A stretch of 64,000 bases of DNA, taken from NCBI GenBank assembly GCA_021521415.1, contig JAIQDT010001093.1, positions 62,001-126,000 of the forward strand. The letters run 5' to 3'. Origin of the DNA: Bidens hawaiensis. Its lineage: Eukaryota; Streptophyta; Magnoliopsida; Asterales; Asteraceae. This document shows, piece by piece, positions 60,662 to 64,000 of the stretch. The notes beneath the pieces are model-generated. The model had not been told where the DNA came from, did no database searches, and saw only the letters and a program-made list of their open reading frames with translations. A program made the translations under genes and the position numbers. The first letter of the stretch is position 1. Every line of letters begins with the position of its first letter.

Positions 60662-61924
60662 TCAGTTACCCATGTCTGGGTCAAATGGTCCCCACTGCCT
60701 GTCCATGTGATAGCCCAAACGATCAATCTCTCGCCTTGTTTCTGCGTATTCGGTTGCCCGTTGTGCATCGGAGGCAGCCATCTACTCTGCGATCGTGTCA
60801 AATGAGGCGGTGGTTCTTGCTGAGAACTGATTAATTAGGCCGTATAGGCCCTTGAAAGAATATCTGCTATCATGTGATGAGCTGGGGCCGACCCCTGATG
60901 AAGATGGGCCTCCTCTCTGATGGTAGGAGCGGCGACGGCTCTGTCTGGGTGGTGATCCTCCCTTCCTCTCGGGCATGTCCTGGAGTAACATCTCTGCAAG
61001 TTCCTCAGGGTCCCAAACTTGGTTATAAGCATCACAAAACCTCCACACATTCGGGTTTTGACCAATCCGCTGAATCATCTGCATGCTGTTACAAAAATCA
61101 AGACTAAGAGCAATCAGATCTGGGCTTCGGGTCCCTTCTCTGTCTACACCATAGGCTCCATATAGGTTATAGATCCATGCTCCACCAAAAATTGGTGTGT
61201 TCCCTTTGGCATTTGTGTTTTTCGTGAACAGCTTGCAGAATAAATAAGTGATGTTGCATGGGATGCTAATCTTCATGCAATATAATGCCCAGAGATCCCT
61301 CAAATTAACAACCCCCTCACTCTGACCTCTAGCACTGGTAGTGTGGCTGAGCAGGCGATGAATGTATCTCATAAGTAGGTCACGTAGTGCCGTGCTCTTT
61401 GAAACGCTTGCATTGTACTTTTTGGTCCCGTAGCTCAGCTGCTCCCATGCTTCCATCCTTGGGTTTCCAGCATCAACATCATCATCACCGTCTTAGTCAG
61501 CAAATGTAGTTCCTGCTTTGTACCAGATTTCATTATCTATCTCCTCAGCCGTGTATATTCCTAGATCAATCCAAAATTGGGTGAAAGAAGTTGTGTGCCA
61601 TTCACCCCCACACCTGAATTCAATGGCTTCTTCGTCCCACATGTCCGGATTCTTGGTCTTTACAGAGAAAGAAGCCAAGAATTCCTTTGTTAGTTCTGTT
61701 ACAGCCTCCCCTGTTTGACCAAAGACTCACTTCCACGGTCCTCTAACCAGAGTTTTGTACCGGTTCCATTGATTGACTTGTCTTAGTGTGTCCTTGCAGG
61801 CGTAGAAGTTTGCTTCTGGAAATCATCTGTTTAGGTAGGTTACTCTCGCTTGGGCTCTCCTATTCCTTGAATCATGCACGGGAAAGACTAAAAATGCATG
61901 AATGCCATCTCCATACTCAGCCAT
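60662..61924 (-). pseudogene. ATHILA ORF-1-family protein, four in-frame stops
   Basis: One continuous minus-strand frame of 421 codons from ATG 61924, set directly after a strong acceptor (ACAAATTGCAG|ATGG), to TGA 60664-60662. The VNLRDLWALYC, IPCNITYLFC and GGAWI motifs (about residues 210-265) match the plant ATHILA ORF-1 family. A Ser/Arg/Gly-rich linker follows (about 340-375), then a helical tail. Stops fall at codons 34 (61825-61823), 66 (61729-61727), 144 (61495-61493) and 381 (60784-60782). All are single-codon lesions with no frameshift, so decay is recent or mild. It lies between pol and the 3' LTR, the env position of Athila elements. The function of this family is not known. Confidence 0.7.
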
Positions 61925-62402
61925 CTGCAATTTGTATTCAAATTAGTCAAAATGTATCGAAAATTATTTATGTGCTGGAACAGAGAGAAAACCACGGCGT
62001 TGTGCTTTTAGAAGCACGACCCGTGCTGCTGCTGCTGCTCTTCAGATTCTTCCAATTTTGACTTTCTGTTGACCGAAAGGTGACCACGATTCATGTTGTT
62101 TAGAGCACGGTTCGTGTTTTTAATCCTAATTTCAAACTTAACAAGACTCGAACATGCGTTTCTACCCGGTTGTTTCAATTGGGTTTTCAATTGTTATATA
62201 TTTTACCCAAGATCCGAACCCGAATGATTTCGTTCAACAAAGATTATTACAAAACCTATCTAACAACTCATTATCCTAGATCTAACCGAATATCCTATCT
62301 AATTTTCGGGTTTGAACCCGATTCAATCGATTAGTGACATTTTTGGGTTAATCTAGACCTAGAAAAATGGAATCGAACAATAGTTTTGTTAAATTAACAT
62401 AC
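61925..62402 (-). other. Candidate leader intron before the ATHILA ORF-1 frame
   Basis: Donor AAAAG|GTATGTT (intron starts 62402) and acceptor AAATTGCAG (ends 61925) give a 478-bp intron. It contains one palindromic box pair (61993-62110). A promoter-like palindrome (62553-62590) and AATAAAATA lie upstream. Inferred from sequence only. Confidence 0.4.
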
Positions 62403-62818
62403 CTTTTGTTGGAATTCAAAGAATTGATGCACAGATTAGTGAAATTGATGAATGTTCGGCGGTTTATGGTGATGAACGGAGTTGTTTTTAGGGTTAAGTG
62501 GTTGAAAAAGTTATTTTATTGGTTTTAAAATCGTAACTGCTATGGACTCAAAAGCATGGCACCGTGCTTTTAGAAGCACGACCCGTGCTGCATGAGGCAG
62601 ACAGTTTCTTTTAACTGTTTATTTTGTTTATTTGTCGAGCCGGTTCATTTTAACTGTTTTTCTTTGATGGATAGAATCAAGACAGTGATTAAAGTCATAA
62701 ATTTCATTAAAACATAAAACATAGTTAAATATAGTAGAATGTAAAATACATCAACAATTCCGGATCATAAAACATAACACTAGCAAAAGCAACTTCAAAG
62801 CAAGACAAAGTCGGGACT

Positions 62819-63109
62819 TCAATGACCACCATTCCCGAACAGGTCTTGAATGCGTGGTGGGGCTCGTCTAGCTTCTAAGAGCTTAGAAAGCTTTTTGTTG
62901 AGCTTGAAGGCCACATCCTTGTTGTGGCTATCCACAACGTGGAAGTTTTCGAACTGAAGTAGTTCGACTTTGTTGATTAGCTCGATCATTCGAGCTTCTG
63001 TTTGGATGTTGCTTTCGACTTGGTCTCTTATGATGCATTGTAGCCTCATGACTTCCTCCTCAAGATTTGAGGATGAATCATGTTGCTTGCTTTCCTCACT
63101 GGCCTCCAT
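62819..63109 (-). CDS. Small coiled-coil protein of the outer Athila element
   Basis: 96 codons, ATG 63109-63107, no defect. The N-terminus is acidic and Ser-rich (residues 1-16), residues about 17-75 have heptad-like Leu/Ile/Val spacing typical of a coiled coil, and the tail is basic/proline-containing with a DLFGNGGH end. A TATATAA box on the minus strand (63189-63183) lies 74 bp upstream, with a CACGGGGTCGTGCC palindrome arm just beyond it. That layout matches the LTR promoter. A related, mutated copy lies about 760 bp upstream. The family is not recognised. Confidence 0.5.
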   Translation of the reverse strand: MEASEESKQHDSSSNLEEEVMRLQCIIRDQVESNIQTEARMIELINKVELLQFENFHVVDSHNKDVAFKLNKKLSKLLEARRAPPRIQDLFGNGGH

Positions 63110-63182
63110 TCAACTTTCTTGCTTTCCATTTCAGTAATTTTTTTTGTGTTTGGTATGAATGGAATAGTGAGTTTTTCATGCA

Positions 63183-63224
63183 TTATATAGAGACTGGAAA
63201 GTCAGGCACGACCCCGTGTTGCTA
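63183..63224 (-). promoter_or_regulatory. LTR-like promoter block before the 62819-63109 ORF
   Basis: CACGGGGTCGTGCCTGA, 13-15 bases, then TATATAAT on the minus strand. It matches the LTR U3 block at 800-839 (CACGGGGTCATGCCTGA, TATAAATA) nearly base for base. Confidence 0.55.
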
Positions 63225-63582
63225 GGGGAATAAATTTTTCTGATTCAGAGAATTATACGGAGTCAGCGCATATCGTGCTGAAGATTCTAAGGTGACCACG
63301 GTCCCGTGCTTTAGGAAGCACGTCCCATGCTTTTTGTCTTTCAAAGTTTCTTAGATTTTTCAGCCAAACGCGAGAGCCGGAAGTTTTTAGAATGAAGTTT
63401 AGTATGTTGATTAAGAGTGTGATCATCCTAGAACTTAATTTTCATTAAAATTAAAGGTCCTAAAACAAATACGGGGTAAGCCCGGTTTTCCTGAAATAAG
63501 AGAATATTTGGGTTAAGCCCGAATTCCTAACACAATGTGCATAGTGCACTTGTTTACACAAGAAAGTAGAAAACTAAGGTTC

Positions 63583-63870
63583 CTAGATTTCCCCGAAAGG
63601 TTCTCCTCCTCCGAATGGCCCTGGTGGAGGAAAGTACGTGAAACCGAGAACTTGGAACTGGAGTTGCTCGTTAATGTCCTGAAGCTCCATTTTCATGTTT
63701 TCCACCGATTCAGTGAGTTGAACGAGACGCATCTCAGCTAGGAGATTCATTTCGGTGAGTTCCTTGACGAGTTCTTGAAGTTTCAAAAGAAGCTCGGTGT
63801 TAGAAACATGGTGGGCATCGTTTCTTGGTTATCGAGGAACGGGAATTGCTTCACTCATTTCAGTAGGCAT
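63583..63870 (-). pseudogene. Second coiled-coil ORF, one in-frame stop
   Basis: Minus-strand frame from ATG 63870-63868 to the stop at 63583, 95 codons plus stop, with a TAA at codon 14 (63831-63829). Aligned to the ORF at 62819-63109 it shares the length, a Ser-Asn start to the helical part, spaced Leu-Gln, Glu, Asn, Arg and Val-Glu positions through about 40 residues, and a Gly-rich C-terminus (PPPGPFGGGEPFGEI). A TATAATAT (63942-63935) lies 66 bp upstream of the ATG with the palindromic box behind it. If translation starts after the stop no ATG is well placed, so it is scored as a pseudogene. Confidence 0.45.
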
Positions 63871-63934
63871 GTCGAATTTCAGAGAGGAGTGGTTTGGTTT
63901 TGGTTGGTGCAAGGAATGCATGGGCAAGAGGTGC

Positions 63935-63998
63935 ATATTATAGCCAACCAGATTCTAGGCACGACCCTGTGCTTCATGAAGCAAGGCCCCGTGGTTTA
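63935..63998 (-). promoter_or_regulatory. LTR-like promoter block before the 63583-63870 ORF
   Basis: Palindromic box CACGGGGCCTTGCTTCATGA / AGCACAGGGTCGTGCC, then about 15 bases and TATAATAT on the minus strand. Same order as the block at 63183. Confidence 0.5.
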
Positions 63999-64000
63999 AC

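Larger units (their letters stand above)
46235..64000 (-). mobile_element. Outer Athila-type Ty3 element, 3' part (continues past window)
   Basis: The 3' LTR runs on the minus strand from TGATGTGC at 58787 to ...CACATCA at 46235 and is interrupted by a second element. The adjacent PPT (AAGTGTGGGGATGTT, 58802-58788) and the internal region fill the rest of the window. The internal part carries the sequence usually placed between pol and the 3' LTR in Athila elements: an ATHILA ORF-1-family frame, two small coiled-coil ORFs and an unidentified frame. The gag-pol part, 5' LTR and target duplication lie outside. Confidence 0.75.

Overview
This is plant nuclear DNA from a eudicot with a repeat-rich genome. 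The evidence is spliced plant genes with GT-AG introns, a ribosomal-protein promoter with a telo-box and site II elements, Ty3 chromovirus, Athila and Ty1-copia elements, tRNA-derived SINEs and Helitron-like ends. The repeat mix fits an asterid such as Asteraceae, but that is inference. Only two host genes are visible in 64 kb.

Layout. 1-9 kb: decayed repeats with no host gene; an LTR remnant (640-1310) and a LINE fragment (7.9-8.2 kb). 9.06-9.8 kb: RPL27A (uL15) on the minus strand, with leader intron and core promoter. 9.9-13.6 kb: a SINE, a solo LTR with target-site duplication (TSD) CCATA, and a Helitron-like cluster. 14.6-32.1 kb: one minus-strand WNK kinase gene (8 exons, 567 codons, frame intact). 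Its last intron is 14,053 bp because a 12.7-kb Tekay/Del-like Ty3 chromovirus sits in it in antisense orientation, with TSD TTAAT, near-identical 3.3-kb LTRs and an unbroken gag-pol. 32.7-43.2 kb: a wrecked Ty1-copia element (minus) whose middle is replaced by a non-autonomous Ty3-type LTR element (plus), itself carrying a 2.2-kb solo LTR (TSD TCATG). 43.5-44.8 kb: a Mutator-like element with long inverted repeats. 46.2-64 kb: the 3' part of a large Athila-type element (minus). Its 3' LTR is split by a second, decayed 10.8-kb Athila element (TSD CACAA).

Most unusual content. (1) The young chromovirus has an extra 199-codon ORF before gag, ending in a membrane segment. One donor-like site and two acceptor-like sites precede the two ORFs, suggesting alternative splicing. 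(2) The 3' region of the outer Athila element holds two related coiled-coil ORFs of about 96 codons. Each lies 66-74 bp behind a copy of the LTR promoter block (CACGGGGTCGTGCC box plus TATA). Further along is an ATHILA ORF-1-family frame that begins at a splice acceptor. (3) The copia/Ty3 chimera breaks at the exact ends of a shared 0.8-kb LTR segment.

Coordinates were derived by reading the sequence. Clade and family names rest on motif recognition without database searches.
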